From the NCBI GenBank assembly GCA_002319955.1, contig DCJS01000043.1:18030-82029 (forward strand): a stretch of 64,000 nucleotides of DNA, read 5' to 3'. Position 1 is the stretch's first letter, and each line of letters starts with the position of its first letter. Of the stretch, positions 34,739 through 43,804 are shown one piece after another. The translations under genes were made by a program, and so were the position numbers. The notes beneath the pieces were generated by a model, which was given only the letters and a program-made list of their open reading frames with translations, was not told the DNA's origin and did not search any database. This DNA is from Flavobacteriales bacterium UBA1694. GTDB lineage: Bacteria; Bacteroidota; Bacteroidia; Flavobacteriales; Weeksellaceae.

Positions 34739-34743
34739 ACACC

Positions 34744-35766
34744 ATGAGAAAGCAACCCTATAAAAGCCTCGTCGTTTTGATTCTTCTTTTAGCGTCCTTT
34801 TTAAAGGCACAGAACCGAGAAGTCCTGCTTGAAGACCAGGTGAGTATTCGCGCCATAGAAATCTATAAGGGCAAAGTCTTTTACGCTGGCTCCGGAGCCA
34901 AGTTTGGGTATGTGAGTCTAAAGGACCCAAAGGACAAAAAACAAATAAAACTTTCCGATAAAGCTTTAGAGTTTCGATCCATTGGGCGATTCAAGTCTAA
35001 TTTTTATACGACATCCATTGAAAGTCCGGCTTATTTTTACAAGATCGATGCAAGAACTCTTTCGAGTACGCTTCTTGGTACAGACCAGGCAGCAAGTGCC
35101 TTTTACGATGCGATCCATTTTACGAAAAAAGCAGAAGGCTGGAGCTTTAGTGATTCTGATTCTTCTTGTCCACGCCTCGCGAAATTCAACTCCAAAACCG
35201 AAAAATGGGTTTTAGAGCCCTGCTTAAACCTTCCGCAAATTGCTAAGGGTGAAGCGGCATTTGCCGCAAGCAACACAAACATTGACTCAAAGAAAGGCCG
35301 CGTTTGGATTGCAACCGGTGGGCTTAAATCAAGAATTTGGCGCCTTGAAAAAGACCAATGGCAAGTCTTTGACACGCCCTTTGTTCAAGGCACGCCCTCG
35401 AGTGGCATGTATTCCATTGACTTCTATTCTTCAGAGGTAGGTATTGCCGTCGGCGGAGATTACTTAAACCAGTCAAGCAATAAAGGGACAATTGCAACCA
35501 CGAGCGATGGGGGAGTGAGCTGGACAACTCAGGCTGATGGCCAAAATGCGGGATATAGCACGTGCGTAAAATACCGACCAGGGTCCAAAGGGCAGCAGCT
35601 TGTGGCCTTAGGTGATCAGCACCTTTCCTACTCAAAGGATTCAGGTAAAACCTGGCAGGTGCTCTCAGAGGAGAAAGGCCTCTACGCCTGTGAATGGCAA
35701 AACTCTAAGGTTCTTATAGCAGCAGGACGAAATAAAATCATAAAATTGGATTTTTCTGATTTCTAA
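34744..35766 (+). CDS. Secreted BNR/Asp-box beta-propeller protein (YCF48-like)
   Basis: 340 aa with a signal peptide (SLVVLILLLASFLKAQ). Repeated beta-propeller blades include the Asp-box/BNR motifs TSDGGVSWTT and SKDSGKTWQV, resembling the Ycf48/photosystem-II-stability family common in Bacteroidota, here of course unrelated to photosynthesis. Four cysteines in the mature part could form disulfides. Probably periplasmic or surface exposed; function unknown. It follows the APC terminator by a few bases and has no consensus promoter of its own. Confidence 0.8.
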   Translation: MRKQPYKSLVVLILLLASFLKAQNREVLLEDQVSIRAIEIYKGKVFYAGSGAKFGYVSLKDPKDKKQIKLSDKALEFRSIGRFKSNFYTTSIESPAYFYKIDARTLSSTLLGTDQAASAFYDAIHFTKKAEGWSFSDSDSSCPRLAKFNSKTEKWVLEPCLNLPQIAKGEAAFAASNTNIDSKKGRVWIATGGLKSRIWRLEKDQWQVFDTPFVQGTPSSGMYSIDFYSSEVGIAVGGDYLNQSSNKGTIATTSDGGVSWTTQADGQNAGYSTCVKYRPGSKGQQLVALGDQHLSYSKDSGKTWQVLSEEKGLYACEWQNSKVLIAAGRNKIIKLDFSDF

Positions 35767-35860
35767 GAGGCAGTAATTGAAAGACCTTGAGAGCAAAAAG
35801 AGGAATCGCATCGATAGATGATATTATTCAGTTTTGAAATCCGAACTCTTTTTTAATTTG

Positions 35861-35868
35861 TATTTTTG
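35861..35868 (+). promoter_or_regulatory. -7 promoter element of hemN (TATTTTTG)
   Basis: Exact TAnnTTTG, 4 nt before ATG 35873; predicts a leaderless mRNA and rules out the upstream in-frame start at 35834. Confidence 0.7.
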
Positions 35869-35872
35869 TCGA

Positions 35873-37237
35873 ATGAACCAAACGCTGATCAATAAATACA
35901 ATATACCAGGGCCAAGATACACGTCTTATCCGACCGTCCCTTTTTGGGAGGAATCGCTTTTTTCCACGCCACAGTGGGAAAGCTCTGTCATTAAAGCCTT
36001 TAAAGAGAGTAATTCGAGTGAAGGCATATCAATTTATATTCACTTGCCGTTTTGCGAAAGTCTTTGCACGTTTTGTGCCTGCCACAAACGAATCACCAAG
36101 AAGCACACGGTTGAGACGCCTTATTTAGAGAGTGTTCTAAAAGAATGGGATTTATACCTCGAACTTTTTGATGGGGAAACACCCCTGATTAAAGAGTTGC
36201 ATTTGGGCGGAGGAACCCCCACGTTCTTTTCACCAGAAAATTTAAAGACCCTACTTGAGGGCCTGTTCAAAAAAGCCCGAATTGCCGAGCATCCGGAATT
36301 TAGTTTCGAGGGCCACCCAAACAATACCACTGAGGCGCACTTGCAAACGCTTTATGACTTAGGGTTCAGACGCTGTAGTTTTGGTGTTCAAGATTATGAT
36401 CCTGTGGTTCAAAAAGCCATCAACCGCATTCAGCCCTATGAAAACGTGGAGCGCGTGACACGCCTTGCCCGAGAGATCGGTTACACGAGTGTATCGCACG
36501 ATTTGATCTTTGGACTTCCCCACCAAACATGGGAAAAGATGAACGAGACCATTTTGAAAACGATGACTCTAAAACCGGACCGTATTGCCTTTTATTCCTA
36601 TGCGCATGTGCCGTGGATTAAAGGGGTGGGGCAGCGCGGATTTGATGAAAATGACCTTCCAAGTGGGGAGGTGAAAAGAGAACTGTATGAAAATGGCAAA
36701 AATTTGCTGGAAGAATTAGGGTATATTGAAGTGGGTATGGATCATTTTTCTTTAGAAAAAGACGAATTGTACCAGAGTCTTAAATCAGGTGATATTCACC
36801 GAAACTTCATGGGCTACTCTTCAAGTAAAACCCAGCTAATGATTGGTCTTGGCATGAGCGCCATCTCAGACAGTTGGTACGCTTTTGCCCAAAATGACAA
36901 GTCTGTTGAGTCCTATCAGCAGCGCGTGGAAGAAGGGAAACTGCCGGTGGTTAAAGGCCATATATTGACGCAGGAAGATCTTTTGGTTCGCCAACATATT
37001 TTAAATTTGATGTGCCGCTTAGAAACAAACTGGGACCAGAGCACCTTCCTTCCAGAGCTTGAAAATGCGCAGGAGCGCCTTTTCGAAATGGCTCAAGATG
37101 GTTTAGTGGAGCTTGGAGAAACAGGGATTAAGATCACAGAGAAAGGCAGGGCTTTTACCCGAAACGTGGCCATGACCTTAGATTTACGAATGCTTCGAAA
37201 CCAGCCGGAAACCCGAATTTTTTCAATGACCATTTAA
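35873..37237 (+). CDS. hemN: Oxygen-independent coproporphyrinogen III oxidase
   Basis: 454-aa radical SAM enzyme that decarboxylates coproporphyrinogen III to protoporphyrinogen IX in heme synthesis without oxygen. N-terminus IPGPRYTSYPTVP. The cluster motif is CESLCTFCAC with Cys61, 65, 68 and 70 (HemN-type Cx3Cx2CxC). It then has LHLGGGTPTFF, FGVQDYDPVVQKAINRIQ and DLIFGLPHQT. The C-terminal domain is GLGMSAIS and beyond. The HemN-type spacing and the GPRYTSYPT start distinguish it from HemW. Confidence 0.96.
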   Translation: MNQTLINKYNIPGPRYTSYPTVPFWEESLFSTPQWESSVIKAFKESNSSEGISIYIHLPFCESLCTFCACHKRITKKHTVETPYLESVLKEWDLYLELFDGETPLIKELHLGGGTPTFFSPENLKTLLEGLFKKARIAEHPEFSFEGHPNNTTEAHLQTLYDLGFRRCSFGVQDYDPVVQKAINRIQPYENVERVTRLAREIGYTSVSHDLIFGLPHQTWEKMNETILKTMTLKPDRIAFYSYAHVPWIKGVGQRGFDENDLPSGEVKRELYENGKNLLEELGYIEVGMDHFSLEKDELYQSLKSGDIHRNFMGYSSSKTQLMIGLGMSAISDSWYAFAQNDKSVESYQQRVEEGKLPVVKGHILTQEDLLVRQHILNLMCRLETNWDQSTFLPELENAQERLFEMAQDGLVELGETGIKITEKGRAFTRNVAMTLDLRMLRNQPETRIFSMTI

Positions 37238-37290
37238 AATCGGTGCCCAAAAAAGCATAAAATGCTTTGGCCTACCCTCAATCAATTTTA

Positions 37291-37326
37291 AGAAAACCCT
37301 GAATAGCTCAGGGTTTTCTCTATTTT
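37291..37326 (+). terminator. Intrinsic terminator after hemN
   Basis: Perfect 12-bp stem (37291-37302 with 37308-37319), 5-nt loop, T-rich tail. Confidence 0.85.
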
Positions 37327-37400
37327 TATCCTACGCGGCGCCCCAGTTGAACAAATCTTAAAACCGCTGTTAAAATGGCCTTAAATGATTTGAAAATCAT

Positions 37401-37408
37401 TATATTTG
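37401..37408 (+). promoter_or_regulatory. -7 promoter element of secDF (TATATTTG)
   Basis: Exact TAnnTTTG, 28 nt before the ATG at 37437. Confidence 0.7.
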
Positions 37409-37436
37409 CCCACGAAATTTTAATGTTGTAATTATA

Positions 37437-40331
37437 ATGCAAGGAAAAGGACTCATCACACTCGTGGCTATCGTTCTCGGGCTAATCTGCCTAAACGAGC
37501 TCTTGCCGACGTGGTACTCAGGAAAAATTGAAACGCAAGCGCAGAGGGTAGCAGGAGACGATCCTGTGAAATACCAGAATGAAATCGCAAGGCTTTCTAA
37601 GGACACTTTAAATCTAGGTTTTACCAAACTTTACTACGCTAAAGCGAAGGAAAAGGAAATGAAACTTGGTCTTGACCTTAAAGGGGGAATTAACGTGCTC
37701 CTAGAAATCAACCAAAGAGACCTCATCAACAACCTCACGAACTATTCCACCAATCCCGTGCTTATTGAAGCGCTAGATCGTACGGACCAGGCCCAGAAGA
37801 ATTCAACCAAAACGTATGTAGAGCTCTTTTTTGAAGAGTTCGATAAGGTGAATCAAGAGAAGGGAACCAATTTAAAATTGGCTGATCCTGAGATTTTTGG
37901 AAACACCAATCTTACAGAAATTAAGTTCAATTCAACGGACGAAGAGGTTCGCAATGTCGTTAGAACTCGTATCGAGCTCTCCACAGGAACTGCCTACGAG
38001 GTAATCCGGACCCGTATCGATAAAATGGGGGTCACGCAGCCAAACGTTCAACGAGTTCCTGGAACTGGAAGAATATCGGTTGAGATGCCTGGGGTGAAGG
38101 ATATTGACCGCGTGAAGAAAATGCTTCAAACCTCTGCCAAACTTCAATTCTGGGAAGTGCAGGAAATCCAAGAGATTTTCCCGTATTTCCAAACACTAAG
38201 AACTTTAGTTGCCGCTAAAGGAGATTCCATGGGCGTGTCTAAAGAACTTGATTTTGAAGCGCTGCTACAACTTAATACGCTGAAATCTAATGGCGTCGCA
38301 AATGTGAAGCTTTCTGATACAGCAAAAATCAACAAAATTCTTGCAAGTAAAGTAGCTAAGGACGCCAGACCTAGCAATATTAAATACACGAAATTCGAAT
38401 GGGGGTATAAGCCTGAGGCAGGTGACCAAGACAACTTGGTGCTCTATGCTGTAAGAGGGAATATTAACCAAAAAGCTCCGGTTGATGGCGCTGTGGAAAC
38501 AGCGAACATTAGCTATGACGAGTTAGGCCGTATCATGGTTGACATGCAAATGGACAGCAAAGGTTCAAGAGATTGGGCAACATTGACTGAAAAGAATGTT
38601 GGAAAACCTGTGGCCGTGACTCTAGATAATGTGGTGTATACCGCGCCAAACGTGGTGAACAAAATTCCAAACGGAAGAACCCAAATCTCGGGGAACTTTA
38701 CCCAAGAAGACGCGCAAGACTTAGTGAATGTCTTAGGTGCTGGAAAACTACCTGCCGGGGCGAAAATTGTCCAGGCTGAGGTTGTAGGACCATCGCTAGG
38801 GGCAGAATCGGTGAGTTCTGGACTTTGGTCTTTCATTATCGCTTTTGGAATTGTAATTATTTACCTACTATTCTATTACGGTGGTGCCGGAGTATACGCT
38901 GTAATTGCCATGGCTATTAACCTGTTTTACCTTATGGGTATTATGGACTCCGTGGATGCGACCTTAACGCTTCCTGGTATTGCTGGGGTGGTGCTTTCAA
39001 TGGCGATGGCCATTGATGCGAACGTGATTGTCTATGAACGGACCAAGGAGGAACTCTTTGCCGGAAAAAATATTAAAGAGGCCTATAACGAAGGGTTTAA
39101 ATTCTCCCTCTCGGCTATTATTGACGGAAACTTAACGTCCTTATTGACCGCTGTCGTTCTGTATATTTTTGGTACAGGTCCGATTAAAGGGTTTGCGGTG
39201 ACTTTAGGAATCGGTATTGTCATGTCCATGTTTACCTGTGTACTCTTAACACGTGTCATGATTTTTAGTCGCTTGAATAAAGGAAAGGGGCTCTCAGTAT
39301 GGACCAAATTTTCTAAAAACATATTTAGAAATACGTGGATTGATTTCATTGGAAAAAGGAAATATGCTTATATCGTTTCTGGTATTATCACTCTTGTTTG
39401 TCTTGTTTCCATTGCGACCCAAGGATTTAAATTCGGAGTGGACTTCAATGGAGGTCGTAGTTATGTGGTGAGATTTGTACAACCTGTCGTTGCAAACGAT
39501 GCGCAAAGCACTTTGGAATCGAAATTTTTAGATTCTGACGGGCAGCAAAACGCCGTCGATGTTAAAACTTTTGGAAACGACCAACAACTAAAGATTACTA
39601 CGGATTACCGTGTTAATGAGGAAAGCCTTGAAGCGGACCAGGATGTTGAGGCCAAACTCTTTGAAGGGCTTCAGCCTTACCTTCCGAAAACAGCGACATT
39701 AGCATCGTTTAGAAGCTCTGGTGAGGATCAGTACGGGATTATAAGTTCCATTAAAGTAGGCCCAACTGTGGCTGATGATATTAAGAAGGGTGGGGCACTA
39801 GCCTTAATCTTTGCCTTAATAGGGATCTTTTTATACATCCTTGTTCGATTTAAAAGATGGCAGTTTTCAACTGGAGCGATCGCTTCCCTTGTTCATGACT
39901 CGATTGTGATTCTTGGAGCGTATTCACTACTTAAGAATGTCATGCCATTTAGTATGGAGATTAACCAAGATTTTATTGCGGCTATTCTTACGGTACTTGG
40001 GTACTCCATTAACGATACCGTAATTATCTTTGACCGTATTCGGGAGTATCTACAAGATAAGAAATCATTAGATCTTAAGAGCTTGTTTAACGACTCGATC
40101 TCAAGTACATTAGGGCGAACTTTTAATACAGCCTTTATGACCTTCCTTGTGATCCTTGCAATCTTTATTGTTGGCGGGGAAAACCTGAGAGGATTTATGT
40201 TTGCACTTCTAATAGGGGTCGGATTCGGGACCTATTCGACGTGGTTTATCGCCTCCGCCGTTTCATATGATTTATTGAAAAAGAAAGGGTTAAAGTCCGA
40301 TGATACCAAAGTACAAGAGACTTCAAATTAG
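37437..40331 (+). CDS. secDF: Protein translocase SecDF (fused SecD-SecF)
   Basis: 964-aa inner-membrane RND-type protein that uses the proton gradient to pull proteins through SecYEG. The SecD half starts with a TM helix and MKLGLDLKGGINVLLEI; its P1 region ends in AEVVGPSLGAESV, followed by TM helices with AMAIDANVIVYERTKEE. The SecF half begins near residue 640 with GFKFGVDFNGGRSYVVRF and has TVLGYSINDTVIIFDRIRE. The fusion of SecD and SecF is common in Bacteroidota. Flanked by promoter and hairpin. Confidence 0.97.
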   Translation: MQGKGLITLVAIVLGLICLNELLPTWYSGKIETQAQRVAGDDPVKYQNEIARLSKDTLNLGFTKLYYAKAKEKEMKLGLDLKGGINVLLEINQRDLINNLTNYSTNPVLIEALDRTDQAQKNSTKTYVELFFEEFDKVNQEKGTNLKLADPEIFGNTNLTEIKFNSTDEEVRNVVRTRIELSTGTAYEVIRTRIDKMGVTQPNVQRVPGTGRISVEMPGVKDIDRVKKMLQTSAKLQFWEVQEIQEIFPYFQTLRTLVAAKGDSMGVSKELDFEALLQLNTLKSNGVANVKLSDTAKINKILASKVAKDARPSNIKYTKFEWGYKPEAGDQDNLVLYAVRGNINQKAPVDGAVETANISYDELGRIMVDMQMDSKGSRDWATLTEKNVGKPVAVTLDNVVYTAPNVVNKIPNGRTQISGNFTQEDAQDLVNVLGAGKLPAGAKIVQAEVVGPSLGAESVSSGLWSFIIAFGIVIIYLLFYYGGAGVYAVIAMAINLFYLMGIMDSVDATLTLPGIAGVVLSMAMAIDANVIVYERTKEELFAGKNIKEAYNEGFKFSLSAIIDGNLTSLLTAVVLYIFGTGPIKGFAVTLGIGIVMSMFTCVLLTRVMIFSRLNKGKGLSVWTKFSKNIFRNTWIDFIGKRKYAYIVSGIITLVCLVSIATQGFKFGVDFNGGRSYVVRFVQPVVANDAQSTLESKFLDSDGQQNAVDVKTFGNDQQLKITTDYRVNEESLEADQDVEAKLFEGLQPYLPKTATLASFRSSGEDQYGIISSIKVGPTVADDIKKGGALALIFALIGIFLYILVRFKRWQFSTGAIASLVHDSIVILGAYSLLKNVMPFSMEINQDFIAAILTVLGYSINDTVIIFDRIREYLQDKKSLDLKSLFNDSISSTLGRTFNTAFMTFLVILAIFIVGGENLRGFMFALLIGVGFGTYSTWFIASAVSYDLLKKKGLKSDDTKVQETSN

Positions 40332-40353
40332 TTGAAAAACATTTAAATTGTTA

Positions 40354-40388
40354 CACAATGTCCTTCTGTTGAGGGACATTGTGCTTTA
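40354..40388 (+). terminator. Probable terminator after secDF
   Basis: Perfect 10-bp stem (40354-40363 with 40374-40383), 10-nt loop, short T-run. Confidence 0.6.
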
Positions 40389-40444
40389 AAGGCTGGAGGG
40401 TGTAATGCCTTGTTGAAAACCGATGGTATCAATTTAATTATTTT

Positions 40445-40452
40445 TATATTTG
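40445..40452 (+). promoter_or_regulatory. -7 promoter element of the bifunctional nuclease gene (TATATTTG)
   Basis: Exact TAnnTTTG, 4 nt before ATG 40457; predicts a leaderless mRNA. Confidence 0.7.
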
Positions 40453-40456
40453 TCAG

Positions 40457-41062
40457 ATGGATTATAAAGAGTTAGTTATCCGAGGAATTTCCTACAGCCA
40501 GACGCAGTCTGGTGCTTATGCGCTGCTTTTGGAGCACGTACAGAGTGGCATTAAGCTTCCTGTAGTGATTGGAAATTTTGAAGCCCAGTCCATCTCTCTG
40601 GGGCTTGAAAAGGATATTCACCCACCTAGACCGCTAACGCACGATTTGTTCACGCGATTTGTGAGCGCAGTTAACTACCAAATGGTTTCGGTATTGATTT
40701 ATCAAATCGTTGATGGGGTATTCTTTTCAAACATGGTTTTTAAAGAACTGAATACGGGGGACGAGCTCCTTTTAGATGCCAGAACCTCGGATGCAGTTGC
40801 TATGGCTGTACGGTTCTCAGCGCCTATTTATACGACAGAGCAAGTCCTAAACGAAGCCGGCATTCTGCTTGAAATTGAGCAGCCTGAAAGAACCATGACC
40901 AAAGAATCCCATGAGGGAAGTGATTTGGGTTCAGACGGCATCTATAACCTGCCCCTTGAGCAGCTTCAGGTTCTTCTAGACCAGGCAGTCAAAGATGAGG
41001 ATTTTGATACCGCACTTGAATTGCAGGAAGAAATCAAGAAGAGAAGAAAACAAACCGATTAA
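40457..41062 (+). CDS. Bifunctional nuclease family protein (DUF151) with UVR-like tail
   Basis: 201 aa. Residues 1-140 match the bifunctional nuclease family: GIKLPVVIGNFEAQSISLGLE, RPLTHDLF and LDARTSDAVAMAVRFSAPIYT. Members have been described with both DNase and RNase activity; the physiological role here is unknown. Residues about 165-200 (LEQLQVLLDQAVKDEDFD through EEIKKRR) form a UVR-type helical hairpin like that of UvrB/UvrC and McsA, a protein-interaction element. Transcribed from a start-proximal promoter. Confidence 0.85.
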   Translation: MDYKELVIRGISYSQTQSGAYALLLEHVQSGIKLPVVIGNFEAQSISLGLEKDIHPPRPLTHDLFTRFVSAVNYQMVSVLIYQIVDGVFFSNMVFKELNTGDELLLDARTSDAVAMAVRFSAPIYTTEQVLNEAGILLEIEQPERTMTKESHEGSDLGSDGIYNLPLEQLQVLLDQAVKDEDFDTALELQEEIKKRRKQTD

Positions 41063-41077
41063 ATCGACCCAACGCCC

Positions 41078-41089
41078 TATGGCGCCATA
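41078..41089. repeat. Perfect 12-bp palindrome TATGGCGCCATA, with a competing hairpin
   Basis: Lies in the 85-nt gap between the nuclease and nucleoside permease genes. CGCC...GGCG at 41073-41084 overlaps it, so two alternative foldings are possible. Function unknown. Confidence 0.35.
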
Positions 41090-41147
41090 AGCTTGAACGC
41101 ATCTGCGTGAACGAGTGGCACCAGGGGCTTTTTATATTAAAATAACT

Positions 41148-42407
41148 ATGAGCATAAAATTAAGACTTACCGTTTTAAGCTTCCTGCAATTTTTCGTCTG
41201 GGGAGCTTGGTTAATTACCATCGCTGTGTATTGGTTTTCTAACAAACAGTGGGGGGGAGCTGAATTTGGAGCGGTGTTCTCCACCATGGGAATTGCCTCA
41301 ATTTTTATGCCTGCATTAGTGGGAATTATTGCCGACCGATGGGTTAGTGCACAGAAGCTCTATGGCGTGCTCCACTTTCTCTACGCCGGAAGTTTACTTC
41401 TGATGCCTTCGCTTGTGAATCCGGATCAATTTTTCTGGGTGATGCTCATGGCAATGCTATTTTACATGCCAACCATTGCGCTTTCCAATTCCATTGCCTA
41501 TAATGTCTTAAAGAACAGTGGCAACGATATTCTAAAGGATTTCCCACCCATCCGGGTTTGGGGGACCATTGGGTTTATTGTCGCGATGTGGGTGACCAAT
41601 TACTCAGGAAGTAAGGATACGGCAGATCAGTTCTACATTGCGGCTGCTGTTGCCTTTTTACTAGGACTTTACGCCTTTACACTTCCCGATTGTCCTCCTC
41701 AGAATAAGATTCCTAAAGACGCGCCACTAACAGAAAAGCTGGGTCTGAAAGCATTTTCCCTATTCAAGGATTATAAGATGGCTTTGTTTTTCTTTTTCTC
41801 GATGTTTCTAGGCGCCGCCCTTCAACTTACCAATATGTATGGCGATACGTTTTTGTCTGATTTTGCAAACGATCCCCTCTATGCGGATAGCTTTGTGGTG
41901 AAACGCTCGACCATTATTATGTCCATTTCTCAAATCTCGGAAACCGTCTTTATCCTAGCGATTCCTTTCTTTTTAAAACGCTATGGAATTAAAAAAGTGA
42001 TGCTTATTTCCATGTTCGCCTGGGTGCTTCGCTTCCTGCTATTATCCTACGGAACGCCAGAGGGGATGGGACTTGTCTTTATTATTGCTTCTTGTATCGT
42101 CTACGGGATGGCCTTTGATTTCTTTAATATCTCAGGATCGCTCTTTGTGGAAGGAACAACCGATTATAAAATTAGGAGTTCAGCCCAAGGTGTCTTTATG
42201 ATGATGACCAATGGGTTTGGAGCCGTGATGGGAAGTCTCCTAAGCGGCTGGATGATTGATGCGTACTTCACGCTGCCTAGCGGGGGCAAGATGTGGCATG
42301 AGATCTGGCTTGTTTTTGCCCTCTATGCCTTTATCATCGCGATTGCCTTTTGGGTCTTATTCAAACATAAGCATAACCCAGAAGCCCTTAAAACAATAAC
42401 GCATTAA
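41148..42407 (+). CDS. MFS nucleoside permease (NupG/XapB-like)
   Basis: 419 aa from ATG 41148 (MSIKLRLTVLSFLQFFVWGAW). Twelve predicted transmembrane helices of the nucleoside:H+ symporter family. FLQFFVWGAWLIT in TM1, MPALVGIIADRW after TM2, the central cytoplasmic loop with PPIRVWGTIGFI, and FFNISGSLFVEGTTDYKIRSSAQG in the C-half are characteristic. It should import nucleosides using the proton gradient. No consensus promoter; possibly read through from the nuclease gene 86 nt upstream. Confidence 0.88.
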   Translation: MSIKLRLTVLSFLQFFVWGAWLITIAVYWFSNKQWGGAEFGAVFSTMGIASIFMPALVGIIADRWVSAQKLYGVLHFLYAGSLLLMPSLVNPDQFFWVMLMAMLFYMPTIALSNSIAYNVLKNSGNDILKDFPPIRVWGTIGFIVAMWVTNYSGSKDTADQFYIAAAVAFLLGLYAFTLPDCPPQNKIPKDAPLTEKLGLKAFSLFKDYKMALFFFFSMFLGAALQLTNMYGDTFLSDFANDPLYADSFVVKRSTIIMSISQISETVFILAIPFFLKRYGIKKVMLISMFAWVLRFLLLSYGTPEGMGLVFIIASCIVYGMAFDFFNISGSLFVEGTTDYKIRSSAQGVFMMMTNGFGAVMGSLLSGWMIDAYFTLPSGGKMWHEIWLVFALYAFIIAIAFWVLFKHKHNPEALKTITH

Positions 42408-42435
42408 GGCCTTTTAAATAGCCAAAAGTTTAAAT

Positions 42436-42468
42436 AAAAATACACAGTTTCGCTGTGTATTTTTTTTT
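42436..42468 (+). terminator. Intrinsic terminator after the nucleoside permease
   Basis: Perfect 12-bp stem (42436-42447 with 42453-42464) running into nine or ten T. Confidence 0.9.
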
Positions 42469-42527
42469 GTATTTTAGAGCCGTTGCAAAAGCAACTTACC
42501 TTTATAATAAAAAATAGATTATAGACA

Positions 42528-43709
42528 ATGAAAGAAGTATTTATAGTGGCAGCGGCAAGAACGCCAATTGGAAGTTTTAATGGAAGTTTATCCAGCGTTC
42601 CAGCAACCGCCCTTGGGGTAGCAGCTCTAAAAGGGGCTCTAAATAAAATTGATCTTGAGCCAAATGAGGTAGAGGAAATCTATATGGGAAATGTGCTTCA
42701 AGCCGGGGAAGGGCAGGCGCCTGCGCGTCAGGTGGCTCTAGGTGCTGGACTTAGCATTGAAACCCCTGCAACGACAGTAAATAAAGTGTGCGCCTCTGGA
42801 ATGAAAGCTATTTCTCTTGGTGTGCAAACGATTAAATCGGGGGATGCTCAGGTTGTGGCCGTAGGAGGCATGGAGAACATGTCTCAGGTTCCCCATTATT
42901 ACCATGCAAGAACAGCCACAAAGCTAGGTGAGGTTAAAATGCAAGACGGCCTCTTAAGTGACGGTTTAGTTGATAAATACGGCAAAGTCCATATGGGCGT
43001 TTGCGCGGAGAAATGCGCTGCCGAGTATGGCTTCACAAGAGAAGATCAGGACAACTTTGCTAAAGAGTCTTACACGCGCTCAGCTAAGGCCTGGAGTGAA
43101 GGGAAGTTCGCTCAGGAAGTGGTTCCCGTTCAAGTGCCTCAAAGAAAGGGAGAGCCTTTAATTGTGTCCGAAGATGAGGAGTACCAAAACGTTAATTTTG
43201 ATCGAATCGGTACGCTTCCAACGGTGTTTCAAAAAGAAAATGGAACCGTTACTGCGGCCAATGCCTCCACTCTAAACGACGGGGCCTCTGCCCTAATTTT
43301 AATGTCGAAAGAAAAAATGGAAAGTTTAGGCTTAAAGCCTTTAGCGAGAATCGTTTCTTACGCTGATGCGGCGCATGAGCCTGAGTGGTTCACCACGGCG
43401 CCTTCAAAGGCCCTTCCAAAAGCCCTTGAAAAAGCCGGAATGACTTTAGATCAGATTGAGTTCTTTGAATTTAATGAAGCCTTTTCTGTTGTAGGTCTTG
43501 CGAATAATAAAATTCTGGGACTTGACGCTTCAAAAGTAAACGTCAATGGGGGCGCCGTTTCTTTAGGCCACCCACTAGGGAGCTCTGGATCGCGCATTGT
43601 TGTGACGCTACTCAATGTACTTAAACAAAACAACGCACGCTTTGGAGCGGCTGCTATTTGCAATGGAGGCGGAGGTGCCTCTGCGATCGTGATTGAAAAT
43701 ATACTCTAA
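42528..43709 (+). CDS. Acetyl-CoA C-acetyltransferase (thiolase)
   Basis: 393-aa biosynthetic-type thiolase that condenses two acetyl-CoA to acetoacetyl-CoA, or runs in reverse. The nucleophile Cys88 is in VNKVCASGMKA, His348 in GGAVSLGHPLGSSGSR and Cys378 in AICNGGGGA, the spacing of classical homotetrameric thiolases. It could supply the first step of the mevalonate pathway, whose kinase-like gene lies 1.7 kb downstream, or act in fatty-acid metabolism. The best promoter candidate is TACCTTTA at 42497-42504, one mismatch from consensus. Confidence 0.94.
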   Translation: MKEVFIVAAARTPIGSFNGSLSSVPATALGVAALKGALNKIDLEPNEVEEIYMGNVLQAGEGQAPARQVALGAGLSIETPATTVNKVCASGMKAISLGVQTIKSGDAQVVAVGGMENMSQVPHYYHARTATKLGEVKMQDGLLSDGLVDKYGKVHMGVCAEKCAAEYGFTREDQDNFAKESYTRSAKAWSEGKFAQEVVPVQVPQRKGEPLIVSEDEEYQNVNFDRIGTLPTVFQKENGTVTAANASTLNDGASALILMSKEKMESLGLKPLARIVSYADAAHEPEWFTTAPSKALPKALEKAGMTLDQIEFFEFNEAFSVVGLANNKILGLDASKVNVNGGAVSLGHPLGSSGSRIVVTLLNVLKQNNARFGAAAICNGGGGASAIVIENIL

Positions 43710-43730
43710 ACGAAATCAAATTCAGAGATT

Positions 43731-43780
43731 AAATCCATTAAGACTCAAAAAAAGCCTTGAGTTCTTAATGGATTTTTTAC
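43731..43780 (+). terminator. Intrinsic terminator after thiolase
   Basis: Long stem of about 18 bp with one bulge (43731-43748 with 43757-43775) followed by T-rich sequence. It overlaps the next promoter. Confidence 0.8.
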
Positions 43781-43785
43781 TTTTG
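43778..43785 (+). promoter_or_regulatory. -7 promoter element of the UMF1-type transporter gene (TACTTTTG)
   Basis: Exact TAnnTTTG, 19 nt before the ATG; a TTG at 43757-43759 gives an 18-nt spacer. It overlaps the thiolase terminator tail. Confidence 0.65.
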
Positions 43786-43804
43786 TCTAAACTTTTTATA
43801 TTCC

